From Deltaproteobacteria bacterium (GTDB lineage: Bacteria; Desulfobacterota; Desulfomonilia; UBA1062), in assembly GCA_029547185.1 (NCBI GenBank), contig JAKPPU010000032.1, forward strand, positions 105,641 to 169,640: DNA of 64,000 bases, written 5' to 3'. A model generated the notes under the pieces. That model did not search any database, was not told where the DNA came from, and saw nothing but the letters and a program-made list of their open reading frames with translations. This document shows, in pieces, positions 1-8,471 of this stretch. Position 1 is the first letter of the stretch, and every line of letters starts with the position of its first letter. A program made the translations under genes and the position numbers.

Positions 1-2148
1 ATCACCTTTTTTGTACTGCTTCTTCACGCCCTTGTCGTCGATCTCCACGTCCGCGGTGAAGTGTCCGTTGATCTGTTTGGCCACTTTGAGGACGTCGAAC
101 TCGCCTTTGGGGTTCTTGTAGTCCCACTTGAGGTTGAGGATGGACTCGGCATTGGGACCTCCCTCCTTGGCATAGAGGGACTTGATGGTATCAATTAGCC
201 GGATCTGGATATCGCCTATCGAAATGGCGTCTTCGGGAGGATTAGCGGCCTTGTACTTCCACTGGACCATCCTGCCGCTGTTGCTCTGGCTGCCTTCCTT
301 TTCCATGGTGGCTGCCGCAGGCAGGAGGAAGCACTCTGTCTTGACCTGCTTGGGGTCGACACCTGGGCCGTGCCAGAAGGAGGCTGTCTCGTTGTCGAAG
401 ATATTGGCCGAGACGAGGAAGTCGAGCTTCTCGAGAGCCTTGCGGACCTTGTTCGAGTTCGGCGAGCTCACCGCAGGGTCGGTCCCGTAGGAGAACAGGC
501 CCTTCACCTTGCCCGCGTACATCCTGTCGAAGAGGTGCATGAGGGAGTAGTGTTTGCCGTCATCCATCTTCGGAAGCCATGAATAGCCGAATCCGTTCTC
601 CGGCGTTGCCGCATCGCCATACATGGACTTGAGCCAGCTCACGAAGAAGTTGGGATAGTTCGTGTAGTAATTGGCTGACTGCGGGTCATTGCACTTGGGT
701 GTATATTTATCGAGGTAACGCTCTATAGTGTCCAATGAAGCAGACGGCATCTTCAGGTAGCCGGGAAGGTTGCCGTACAGAATACAGTGGTCGGTGGAAC
801 CCTGTACGTTGGGCTCGCCGCGGAGCGCGTTCACTCCGCCGCCCGCGATGCCCATGTTGCCCAGCAGGAGCTGAATCATGGACATGGTGCGGATGATCTG
901 GCTTCCCGTGGTGTGGTGGGTCCAGCCGAGTGCATAGCATTCCGTGCCCGCCTTGTCCGGGGCGCCGGTTGCGCTGTATTCCTCATACACCCTCAGGAGG
1001 TTCTCCTTGGATACGCCCGTGATGCTGGAGACCTTGTCCAGGGTATAGCGCGAGTAGTGCTTCTTCATGAGCTGGAACACGCAGCGCGGATCCTGCAAGG
1101 TCGGGTCCTTGAGCGGAACGCCGTTCGCATCCGTCTGGAAGGTCCAGGTTGTCCTGTCGTATTTCCGCTTTTCTGCGTCATACCCCGAGAACAGGCCGTC
1201 ATTGAAGGAAAAGTCCGGGTTTACGAGGAACGATGCATTGGTATAGTTGATCACATAGTCGTGGAACCATTTGTCATTGTCGATGATGTACTTGATCATT
1301 CCCCCCAGGAAGGCGATGTCTGTGCCCGACCGGAGAGGGACATGGTAGTCGCAGCGGGCCGAGGTGCGGGTGTAGCGCGGGTCCACGTGGATGATCTTCG
1401 CCCCGTTCTGCTCCTTTGCCCGAAGGATCCATTTGAACGCCATGGGGTGGTGCTCCGCGGCGTTGCTGCCCATAATAAGGATAACATCACTGTTTTTCAG
1501 ATCGATATAGTGGTTCGTCATCGAACCCCTGCCAAACGACTCTCCCAGAGCCGCTACGGAAGGGCTGTGTCAGACCCTTGCCTGGTGATCGATATACACC
1601 AGGCCCATTGCCCTCACTGACATGCTGATAAGCCAGCATTCCTCGTTGTCGATGTTGGAGCTGCCGAGGTGTGCTACGCTCTCCGTCCGGTTCACCAGCT
1701 GTCCCTTTTCGTTCGTGACGATGAAATCCTTGTCGCGCGCATCCTTGGTAAGGCGGGCGATCCTTTTCATTGCCCAGTCCCAGTCCTTCACTTCCCACTT
1801 GTCGCTGTACGGGGCCCGGTATTGAACCTTTCGGAGGCGGTGCTTGTTGGCCTCGGTGAGGTCGAAGAATCCTGCACCCTTCGCGCACAGAGAGCCTTCG
1901 TTGATGGGATGTTCCGGGTCTCCCTCGATGTTGAAGATCTTGCCCGTGATGCTGTCGACGCTGCTGATGAGCCCGCATCCGCAAGAGCAGTAGGCGCAGA
2001 CCGTCGTGAACTGTTTCGAGGTCTTGATCCGGTGCATCTTGCTGAGCTCGTCGGCATATGCCTTTACCGGTTTGAAGTCCAGCCCCAGCGCTGTCGATGC
2101 ACCCATGGCACCGGACAGCTTCAGGAAGCTCCTACGTGTGATTTGCAT
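1..2148 (-). CDS. fdnG: Tat-exported selenocysteine formate dehydrogenase, alpha subunit (3' part outside window)
   Basis: Periplasmic molybdopterin (Mo or W) formate dehydrogenase catalytic subunit, oxidising formate to CO2. The N-terminus carries a twin-arginine signal (TRRSFLKLS), then a 4Fe-4S site (CAYCSCGCG, later LCAKG). The frame meets TGA at codon 193 in the context HQARV-TGA-HSPSVAALGESFGRG, exactly where E. coli FdnG/FdoG has selenocysteine. The frame then runs open to base 1 with clear FdnG sequence (NHYIDLKNSDVILIMGSNAA; FNDGLFSGYDAEKRKYDRTT). 716 codons are visible of roughly 1000 expected, so the C-terminal domain and any fdnH/fdnI-like subunits lie to the left. A standard gene caller would stop at the TGA and report a 192-residue fragment. 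GAGGAGG precedes the ATG. fdhE lies just upstream on the same strand. Metal choice (Mo or W) cannot be read from the sequence. Confidence 0.95.
1538..1572 (-). promoter_or_regulatory. Selenocysteine UGA and candidate SECIS hairpin of fdnG-like gene
   Basis: The in-frame TGA is at 1572-1570. About 17 nt further on, the RNA can form a compact hairpin, GGCUCU-GGG-AGAGUC (one G-U pair). It lacks the GGUCU apical loop seen in the second formate dehydrogenase of this window, so the exact SelB-binding structure is uncertain. Recoding itself is secure from the flanking protein conservation. Confidence 0.6.
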
Positions 2149-2171
2149 TCAATCCTCCTCTAGATATGCGA

Positions 2172-2191
2172 GTTGGTATATATATAACAAC
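2172..2191. promoter_or_regulatory. Near-perfect palindrome GTTG(G)-TATATATATA-(A)CAAC
   Basis: A 20-bp dyad with one mismatched pair, around the expected transcription start of the fdnG-like gene. Its position, just downstream of the putative -10, fits a repressor site. It is AT-rich, so a chance origin is possible. Confidence 0.35.
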
Positions 2192-2192
2192 A

Positions 2193-2221
2193 GACATAAA
2201 ACCCTTTTTATGCGAAGTCAA
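2193..2221 (-). promoter_or_regulatory. Candidate sigma70-type promoter of fdnG-like gene
   Basis: Read on the minus strand: TTGACT, 17-nt spacer, TATGTC. The -35 is strong and the -10 weak (3 of 6), as often seen at activated promoters. It lies about 45 nt upstream of the start codon. Confidence 0.4.
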
Positions 2222-2258
2222 GAGAGGATTTAGGGAAACGAATGTATTATCAACTTAC

Positions 2259-2276
2259 TATGTTATAGATAACATA
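2259..2276. promoter_or_regulatory. Palindromic operator, copy 1 (TATGTTAT-AG-ATAACATA)
   Basis: Perfect 8-bp inverted repeat with a 2-bp centre. The same architecture (TATGTTA-N4-TAACATA, 18 bp) occurs at the start of modA about 4 kb away. Here it lies about 40 bp upstream of the putative -35 of the fdnG-like gene, a position compatible with an activator. ModE-family sites also have GTTAT/ATAAC half-sites, so a molybdate- or tungstate-sensing regulator is the natural guess; the binding protein is not in this window. Confidence 0.55.
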
Positions 2277-2346
2277 ACAAGGGACACCGCTTGTCGGCCT
2301 AGTTCGAACGGCTTATAGGAGAATCGCGTCTCGAACAGTTATGAGC

Positions 2347-3222
2347 TCAATTCCATTCGCATTCGGCTATGGGCGAGTAACCCTTGTCTTCCATGATGAC
2401 GTCCAGATGGGCAAGGCTCAGCACGGCGATGTCCGGGTCGTACTCGGTGACATCGCTCACCTTGGTCACGGTGATGAGATAACATTTGCACTTTTCACAG
2501 GTAAAGCAGGACTCGTTCTCTCTATTTTCAACGTGAAAATAACTCATGGTTTTCTGTTCATCGTTTTCGCAGCAGGGGCAGACGACCCTCTTGAATCTCC
2601 ACTCATGGCCGCATAACGGGCAGTGAAGCCACCGCTGGCCGGAGCCTTCCAGATGCTTTGTGATGTCGGGAAACGCTCCGCACATGGGGCAATACCCTTT
2701 CTCCCAGTCCAGGCCCTTGATGACGTCCGCATGATTGCGTGATCTCTTTTCCAAGACCACCCGGGCTATGGCCCTCATAAGGAAGCCGGTTACCCGGATG
2801 TCCGTATCGAGCATCTCTGCCCAGCGTGAGAGCACGTCTTCTCCATCTGTTGGAAACGTTTTGAAAAAATCATAGAGTCTGATCGTTTGAGCATCGATGA
2901 GCCCGGCAAACTTGTCCCACACGCTGAACTGGCTTGAGAACCCTTCTCTTAAGGCCGGCAGGAGCGCCCGTGCCACGGTCTCGAAGGGATCGCTCTCACG
3001 GAAGAAGGCGTTCTGTCCAAAGAGTGGAACACCCTTCTTGAACAGCTCCTTGTCAAGGGTGAAGGTTTCTTCTCCTTTGAGCTCAAGGTCATCGACGAGG
3101 CGTGCCCTTGTCATGATGAGAGGTTTGTAGGCATTCAAGATTTCTGAGCTGTGTGGGTTGTTCTTTATTGCTGCAAGGAGAATCTTTTCCTGTTTCCGAA
3201 GGGTGTCTTCTCTGGTAGCCAT
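2347..3222 (-). CDS. fdhE: FdhE-like formate dehydrogenase accessory protein
   Basis: 291-residue zinc/iron-binding protein of the FdhE family, which helps activate Tat-exported formate dehydrogenases. The C-terminal half has the family's paired CxxC motifs: CPMC, CPLC, CPCC and CEKC. The N-terminal half is helical without clear motifs. The start at MATRED is chosen because AGAGGA sits just upstream; an in-frame extension of about 90 residues has no FdhE similarity and overlaps the intergenic region. It lies directly upstream of the exported formate dehydrogenase on the same strand, which fits a dedicated maturation partner. Confidence 0.88.
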   Translation of the reverse strand: MATREDTLRKQEKILLAAIKNNPHSSEILNAYKPLIMTRARLVDDLELKGEETFTLDKELFKKGVPLFGQNAFFRESDPFETVARALLPALREGFSSQFSVWDKFAGLIDAQTIRLYDFFKTFPTDGEDVLSRWAEMLDTDIRVTGFLMRAIARVVLEKRSRNHADVIKGLDWEKGYCPMCGAFPDITKHLEGSGQRWLHCPLCGHEWRFKRVVCPCCENDEQKTMSYFHVENRENESCFTCEKCKCYLITVTKVSDVTEYDPDIAVLSLAHLDVIMEDKGYSPIAECEWN

Positions 3223-3358
3223 GCCGTTATCCTCTGAGAAAGATATGTATTTTCTAGTGTTTGGATAAGGTTGAATACCATGGATGCAAGTGTACAGCAA
3301 GGATAAAGTATGTATTTCTTGACATAAGGCCGGTTTTAAGTTTAGGTTGTCTGTGTAA

Positions 3359-3374
3359 GTCCAAGAATTTGGAC
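3359..3374. promoter_or_regulatory. Palindrome GTCCAA-GAAT-TTGGAC between fdhE and fdhA
   Basis: Perfect 6-bp inverted repeat with a 4-bp centre in the 223-bp divergent region, flanked by TGTGTA (3352-3357) and TACACA (3381-3386). It lies 72 bp upstream of the fdhA start. A TTGACA hexamer at about 3320 could be a -35 for fdhA, but its -10 partner (TTAGGT) is weak. This is probably an operator; it does not match the TATGTTA-type sites nearby. Confidence 0.4.
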
Positions 3375-3445
3375 GTGTTGTACACAGGCTTTGTCCGATG
3401 AACAAGTCATTCCGGCAGCCAAATTCATGAATCGAGGAGCATTGA

Positions 3446-6136
3446 ATGGAAGGCAGCGTGCTTACGTTGAACGGCAAGCAGGTAGAATTCAAGTCCGGTC
3501 AGACCATCCTGGAGGTTGCAGCAGACAACGGGGTCAAAATCCCCACTCTCTGCCACCTGCAGGGCTGCACTCCCACGGGTGCATGCAGGATCTGTCTGGT
3601 CGAGGTGACAGGTGCACGGTCCCTGGTGGCAGCATGCTCAACCCCGGCAGAGAAGGGCATGACCGTCAGCACGGAGACCGACAGGGTCCACAGGACGAGG
3701 AGGCTCACCACCGAGTTCCTCCTGGCAAGCGGGAGGCATAACTGCATTACCTGCGAGAGGTCCGGCAACTGCACGCTCCAGGAGCTTGCGTACCGGTACG
3801 GAATAGAAGAGCCCCGCTTCGAGAACACCCCCCAGCCGTATGAGAACGAGGATGTGAATCCCTTCATCATACGCGATTTCAGCAGGTGTATCCTCTGCGG
3901 GCGCTGCGTTCAGGCCTGTCAGGATGTCCAGGTGAACCGGGCCATCTCGTTCGGCTACCGGGGTCCGCACGCGAAAATCATCGCCGGGGGCGATGTCCGC
4001 TACGACCAGAGCGACTGCGTCTTCTGCGGCCAGTGCGTTCAGGCCTGTCCGGTAGGTGCCCTCATCGAGAAGAAGGCAAAGTTCGCGGGCCGCATCTGGG
4101 ATGTCGAAAAGGTCCGCACCACGTGCCCGTACTGCGGCGTGGGCTGCCAGCTCATGCTCCACGTGAAGGACGGCAGGATCGTCAAGGTCACGGGAGCGGA
4201 AGATGCCTCGCCCAACAAAGGGAGGCTCTGCGTCAAGGGCCGGTTCGGCTACGACTTCATCTATTCCGAAGAGAGGCTCAAAACCCCGCTCATCAAGGAG
4301 AACGGCGAGTTCAGGGAGGCATCCTGGGATGAGGCCACAACCCTCGTTGCGAATAAATTCAAGGAGATCATCGAAAAGCACGGGCCTGACGCCATTGCCG
4401 GTGTAAGCTGCGCCCGCAGCCTGAACGAAGACTCCTACCAGATGCAGAAGCTCTTCCGCGCGGTGATCGGCACCAACAACATCGATCACTGCGCTCGAAC
4501 GTGACACGCCCCCACGGTCGCCGGTCTGGCGATCGCATTCGGCTCCGGGGCAATGACCAACTCCTTCGGCGAGTTTGCGGATGCCAAGATGCTTCTCGTC
4601 ATCGGGTCGAACATGACCGAGGCGCACCCGGTGGCGGCGACGTTCGTGAAAAATGCCGTCATGAAGGGTGCGGAGCTCATCCTCGTTGACCCGAGGAAGC
4701 AGCCGCTCGCGGACTTTGCGACGATCCACGTTCCCCTGAAGGTCGGGAGCGACATCGCATTCTTAAACGGTCTCATGAACGTGCTCATCGCGGAAGACCT
4801 CTATGACAAGGAATTCGTGGCGAACAGCTGCAAGGGCTTCGACGAGCTCAAGGAGAAGGTGAAGGAGTATACTCCTGAATATGTAGCCGGGATAACGGGG
4901 ATAAGCGCGGACATGCTCCGCGAGGTGGCGAGGAAGCTCTCCTCGGTGAAGCCGGCCATGTGCTGCTACACGCTGGGCATCACCGAGCACACCTGCGGCA
5001 GGAACAACGTGCTTTCGGTAGCCAACCTCCAGATGCTGCTCGGCAATATGGGCCTCGAGGGCGGCGGGGTCAATCCGCTCCGCGGCCAGAACAACGTCCA
5101 GGGCGCCTGCGACATGGGCGCGCTGCCCAACGTGTTCCCCGGATACCAGCAGGTAGCCAACCCCGATGCCCGGGCCAAGTTCGAGAAGGCCTGGGGCGTG
5201 GAGAAACTCCCGGAAAAGCCCGGTCTCATGATCCCGCAGATGATGGAAGGCCTCGTGAGCGGAAAGGTGAAGGCCCTCTGGATCTTCGGCGAGAACCTGG
5301 CCAACACCGAGCCCGACATCGCCAAGGTCGAGCACGAGCTCTCCTCGGCCGAGTTTCTCGTATGCAGCGACATCTTTCCCACCGAGACCACGAGGTTCGC
5401 GCATGTGGTTTTTCCGGCTGCAGCCTGGAGCGAGGACGACGGGACCTTCACCAGCAGCGAGCGCAGGGTGAGCCGGGTCAGGAAGGTGAGCCAGGCCCCG
5501 GGGCAGGCAAAGCCCAACTGGTGGATCTTCAAAGAGGTTGCGAAGAAGATGGGGCATGAGTGGAAGTCGAACAGCGGGCCCGAGATCTGGGACAACGAAG
5601 TCTCGATCCTTGCGCCCGCCCTGGCCGGGATAAAGTTCCGCCGCATCGAAGGCGACGGCCTCCAGTGGCCTTGCCCCAATGAAGAGCATCCGGGCACACC
5701 TGTCCTCCACCGGGGAGGCGTGTTCACGAGCGGCAAGGGCCAGTTCACCCCGGTTGAATGGACTCCGCCGGCAGAGGTGCCGGACAAGGAATATCCCTTC
5801 GTGCTTTCAACGGGCCGAAGGCTCTATCACTACCACACGAGAACACAGACGGGCAGGAGCGGCCTCGACTATCTTCTCGGCGAAGAGACTGCGGACATCT
5901 CTCCTGCCGATGCCGGAAGCTTGGGCATCGTCCATGGAGATATCATCCGGGTCAGGTCCCGCAGGGGAGAGGTAAAGGTGAAGGCCAAGGTGACGGACCA
6001 GGTCCCCAAGGGCATGGTGTGGATGGCGTTCCACTTCAGGGACGGGAACGCGAACTGGCTTACGAACGCAGTCTTCGACCCGTTCACCCAGACCGCCGAG
6101 TACAAGGCCTGCGCAGTAGCCATCGAGAAGATCTGA
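3446..6136 (+). CDS. fdhA: Selenocysteine formate dehydrogenase, NuoG/Moorella FdhA type (Sec at codon 353)
   Basis: 896-residue cytoplasmic formate dehydrogenase / CO2 reductase catalytic subunit. Domains in order: a 2Fe-2S ferredoxin domain (LCHLQGC..GACRIC, residues ~1-80); the His/Cys 4Fe-4S segment of NuoG (HNCITCERSGNC, ~115); two 4Fe-4S clusters (CILCGRCVQAC and CVFCGQCVQACP, ~150-210); then the molybdopterin domain with its own cluster (TCPYCGVGC, RLCVKG). The in-frame TGA at 4502-4504 lies in ART-TGA-HAPTVAGLAIAFGSG, the conserved Sec position, and the frame continues to 6136. Length and layout match the Moorella-type enzyme. No diaphorase (NuoEF-like) gene is adjacent, so the electron partner is unknown. 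No Tat signal is present. Naive annotation would split it into a 352- and a 527-residue protein. Confidence 0.95.
4502..4535 (+). promoter_or_regulatory. Bacterial SECIS element of fdhA
   Basis: Ten bases after the UGA, CGGUCGCC-GGUCU-GGCGAUCG forms an 8-bp stem (one G-U pair) capped by GGUCU. That loop and its distance from the UGA match the E. coli fdhF SECIS element bound by SelB. It is direct sequence support for selenocysteine insertion. Confidence 0.9.
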
Positions 6137-6141
6137 ACTTC

Positions 6142-6180
6142 CACGGGGTCGGGAGTGTGACTCCCGACCCCGTGTTTCTT
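6142..6180 (+). terminator. Intrinsic terminator after fdhA
   Basis: Perfect 15-bp inverted repeat, CACGGGGTCGGGAGT-GTG-ACTCCCGACCCCGTG, followed by TTTCTT, five bases after the fdhA stop. It separates fdhA from the mod operon. The stem is unusually long and fully paired. Confidence 0.85.
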
Positions 6181-6209
6181 GACAATTCTCGAACGAAGGC
6201 AGATACATT
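6179..6209 (+). promoter_or_regulatory. Candidate promoter of the mod operon
   Basis: TTGACA overlaps the T-run of the terminator, with TACATT 19 nt downstream. Spacing is slightly long and the -10 is 4 of 6. No better candidate lies between the terminator and modA. Confidence 0.35.
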
Positions 6210-6256
6210 TAATATGTAGGCAAAAATGCGAGGGAAATGTGATTGAGGAGAATGAT

Positions 6257-7045
6257 ATGTTAAAATATGTTAATAATAACATAAAAGGGCAATGCTTCCG
6301 CGGCACGTTGAAGGTCTATGCCCTGTGCCTGTTCGTCCTGCTCTGTATGCCGCATTCCGCTTCGGGCGGAGAGGAGCTGCGGGTTGCCGTAGCGGCGAAC
6401 TTCATCACCCCGTTCAACGAGATCTCGGCCATGTTCGAGAAGACAACCGGGATACACGTCGAACCGGTATTCTCTTCGACCGGGAAGCTCTATGCGCAGA
6501 TCATCGAGGGTGCACCCTATGATGTCTTCCTCTCGGCAGACGAAAAAAGGCCCCTTGAGCTGAATCGGAAGGGCCTCTCCGGAAAGCCTTTCGTCTATGC
6601 AAGGGGTATGGTGGTCCTGTGGACTGCCAATAAGGACCTGTGCAGGGGGAGCGACTGGAAGGCCGTGGTCACCGGCGCTCAGACAAAAAAGATCGCGATC
6701 GCCAATGTCGAGACGGCTCCCTATGGAACGGCGGCCATGGTTGCGCTCAAGGATGCAAAATTGTGGGACGGCATTCAGGACAAGCTCGTCTTCCCCCAGG
6801 ACATAGCCCAGGCGTTCCAGTATGCCTTCACCGGGAGTGTCGATGCGGGATTCTGCGCCCTCTCTTCAGCCCTTTCCGAGCAGGGAAAGACAGGATGCTA
6901 TCTTGAGGTAGAGGGGGCGCCAGAGATCGTTCAGGCCGCCTCCGTCCTCAACAGGAGCACCGATAAGAGTGCTGCGGAAAAGTTTGCCGCCTTTCTCCTG
7001 TCCCGGGAGGCAGGTGCCGTGAAGGGCAGATACGGGTACAGATAG
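6257..7045 (+). CDS. modA: Molybdate ABC transporter substrate-binding protein
   Basis: 262-residue periplasmic molybdate/tungstate-binding protein. A signal peptide (YALCLFVLLCMPHSASGG) is followed by the ModA pattern: VAVAANF near the mature N-terminus, SSTGKLYAQI as oxyanion-loop candidate, then APYDVFLSADEKRP. The ATG is chosen because TGAGGAG lies six bases upstream; the longer frame adds 26 residues with no signal-peptide character. The first codons overlap a palindrome shared with the fdnG-like promoter, so binding there could block transcription. First gene of modA-modB-modC-fmdE-like, serving the Mo/W enzymes on either side. Confidence 0.9.
   Translation: MLKYVNNNIKGQCFRGTLKVYALCLFVLLCMPHSASGGEELRVAVAANFITPFNEISAMFEKTTGIHVEPVFSSTGKLYAQIIEGAPYDVFLSADEKRPLELNRKGLSGKPFVYARGMVVLWTANKDLCRGSDWKAVVTGAQTKKIAIANVETAPYGTAAMVALKDAKLWDGIQDKLVFPQDIAQAFQYAFTGSVDAGFCALSSALSEQGKTGCYLEVEGAPEIVQAASVLNRSTDKSAAEKFAAFLLSREAGAVKGRYGYR
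6266..6283. promoter_or_regulatory. Palindromic operator, copy 2 (TATGTTA-ATAA-TAACATA)
   Basis: 7-bp inverted repeat with a 4-bp centre, the same 18-bp layout as the site at 2259-2276. A third half-site in direct orientation (TATGTTA, 6256-6262) precedes it. It lies downstream of the putative mod promoter, over the first modA codons, a position that favours repression. Confidence 0.55.
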
Positions 7046-7054
7046 GAATTGGGA

Positions 7055-7723
7055 ATGGTGGATCTCCTCCCCCTCTATCTTTCCTTAAAGCTCGCTGCCG
7101 TGAGTACGGCCGTTCTGATGGTCGTGGCAGCCCCGATTTCCTATGCCCTCGTATTTCACCGCATACCGGGCAAGTCCTTCCTCGAGGCGCTCATCAATCT
7201 TCCGATCGTGTTGCCGCCTACGGTCCTCGGCTTTTACCTGCTGGTCGCCCTCGGCCCGAGGGGGAGCTTCGGCCGGGCATGGGAGTCGGTCTTCGGTTCG
7301 CCGCTCCTTTTCACGTTCACGGGCATTGTCGTTGCGTCCCTCGTCTACAGCCTTCCGTTCGCCGTGGCCCCCATGAAGACGGCTTTCTGCCGGATCGACA
7401 GAAGGCTCGTCGAGAATGCCCAGATTCTGGGTCTGAATCCTATGGCAATATTCTTCAGAGTCATCCTTCCGAATTCCCTGGCGGGAGTGGCTGCATCGGC
7501 GATCCTCGTCTTCCTGCACACCATCGGCGAGTTCGGCGTCATCCTCATGGTGGGAGGCAGCATACCCGGAAAGACAAAGGTGGCTTCCATCGCGATCTTC
7601 GAGGCGGTAGAGGCCTTGCGGTACAGCGATGCCTGGCTCATGTCCCTGGCGCTGGTGCCCGTTTGCTATGTCTTCCTCCTTCTCGTGAACCGTCTGACCC
7701 CGGAGGCCCAGCATGGAACTTGA
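7055..7723 (+). CDS. modB: Molybdate ABC transporter permease
   Basis: Inner-membrane permease of about 222 residues with five or six hydrophobic segments. The EAA-type cytoplasmic loop is clear (ENAQILGLNPMAIFFRVILP), as is the ModB segment LPIVLPPTVLGFYLLVALGP. Start is uncertain by two codons: ATG at 7055, TTG at 7049 or GTG at 7058; the ATG is placed best behind AGGAA. It follows modA by nine bases and overlaps modC by 11 bases, indicating translational coupling. Confidence 0.9.
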   Translation: MVDLLPLYLSLKLAAVSTAVLMVVAAPISYALVFHRIPGKSFLEALINLPIVLPPTVLGFYLLVALGPRGSFGRAWESVFGSPLLFTFTGIVVASLVYSLPFAVAPMKTAFCRIDRRLVENAQILGLNPMAIFFRVILPNSLAGVAASAILVFLHTIGEFGVILMVGGSIPGKTKVASIAIFEAVEALRYSDAWLMSLALVPVCYVFLLLVNRLTPEAQHGT

Positions 7724-8471
7724 TGTCAGGATAAAGAAGAAGCTCAAGCATTTCGACCTCGATGTGTCGTTCTCCTGTGCTGAGGGGAGGCTCCTCGCGA
7801 TAGTCGGCCCGTCGGGTGCAGGCAAGACCACGATCATCCGGATCATTGCCGGGCTCGACAGGCCGGATGCGGGATTCATCTCCTGCAGGGATACGGTATG
7901 GGCGGATATGTCGGCAGGGATCAACGTGCCGACCAGGAAGAGGGGCATCGGCTATGTTTTTCAAGAATTCACCCTGTTCCCGAACCTGAGCGTCTATAAA
8001 AACGTCGCCTTTGCCGCCCGGAACAGGGATACCGTGGAGTATCTGCTGAAAATGTTCGATATCTGGCACTTGTGTGAAAGCAGGCCGCACCTCATCTCCG
8101 GAGGCGAGCGCCAGAGGTGCGCCATATGCCAGGCCCTTGCCCGTGACCCCAAGGTGCTCCTCATGGATGAGCCTTTCTCGGCCCTCGATGCCCTGAGCCG
8201 CCGGAAGCTCAGGGAGATGATGAAATCCATAAAGAGCGAGCTTCATATTCCCATCATCCACGTGACCCACGATATCAGGGAAGCGCTCTTCATCGCGGAC
8301 GACATCATGCCCGTCGTCCAGGGAAGGGTAGAGCAGAAGTGGGTTATGCATTTCATGCTCACGGCGAGGGACTTCGACCGGGCCAGGTGCTCCCCGACCC
8401 GGGCGGAAAAAAGGAGAGACGAGGAAGAGGACATAGAGTTATCCATAAAAGCAAAGGAGTATATGAAATGA
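7713..8471 (+). CDS. modC: Molybdate ABC transporter ATP-binding protein (short form, no Mop domain)
   Basis: 252-residue ABC ATPase. Walker A is GPSGAGKTT, the Q-loop is in GYVFQEFTLFP, the signature is LISGGERQR (family form LSGGE), Walker B is VLLMDEPFSALD, and the switch histidine is in VTHD. E. coli ModC is about 350 residues with a C-terminal molybdate-binding Mop/TOBE domain; this protein ends soon after the ATPase core in a charged tail, so that regulatory domain is missing. Its stop overlaps the next gene's start (ATGA). Confidence 0.9.
   Translation: MELDVRIKKKLKHFDLDVSFSCAEGRLLAIVGPSGAGKTTIIRIIAGLDRPDAGFISCRDTVWADMSAGINVPTRKRGIGYVFQEFTLFPNLSVYKNVAFAARNRDTVEYLLKMFDIWHLCESRPHLISGGERQRCAICQALARDPKVLLMDEPFSALDALSRRKLREMMKSIKSELHIPIIHVTHDIREALFIADDIMPVVQGRVEQKWVMHFMLTARDFDRARCSPTRAEKRRDEEEDIELSIKAKEYMK

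Noticed and set aside
787..1620. A 277-codon plus-strand frame inside the exported formate dehydrogenase
   Set aside because: Shadow of a highly conserved selenoprotein gene.
4502..4552. Nonsense mutation splitting the cytoplasmic formate dehydrogenase
   Set aside because: The TGA is at the conserved selenocysteine codon and is followed by a SECIS hairpin, so it is recoded, not a mutation.
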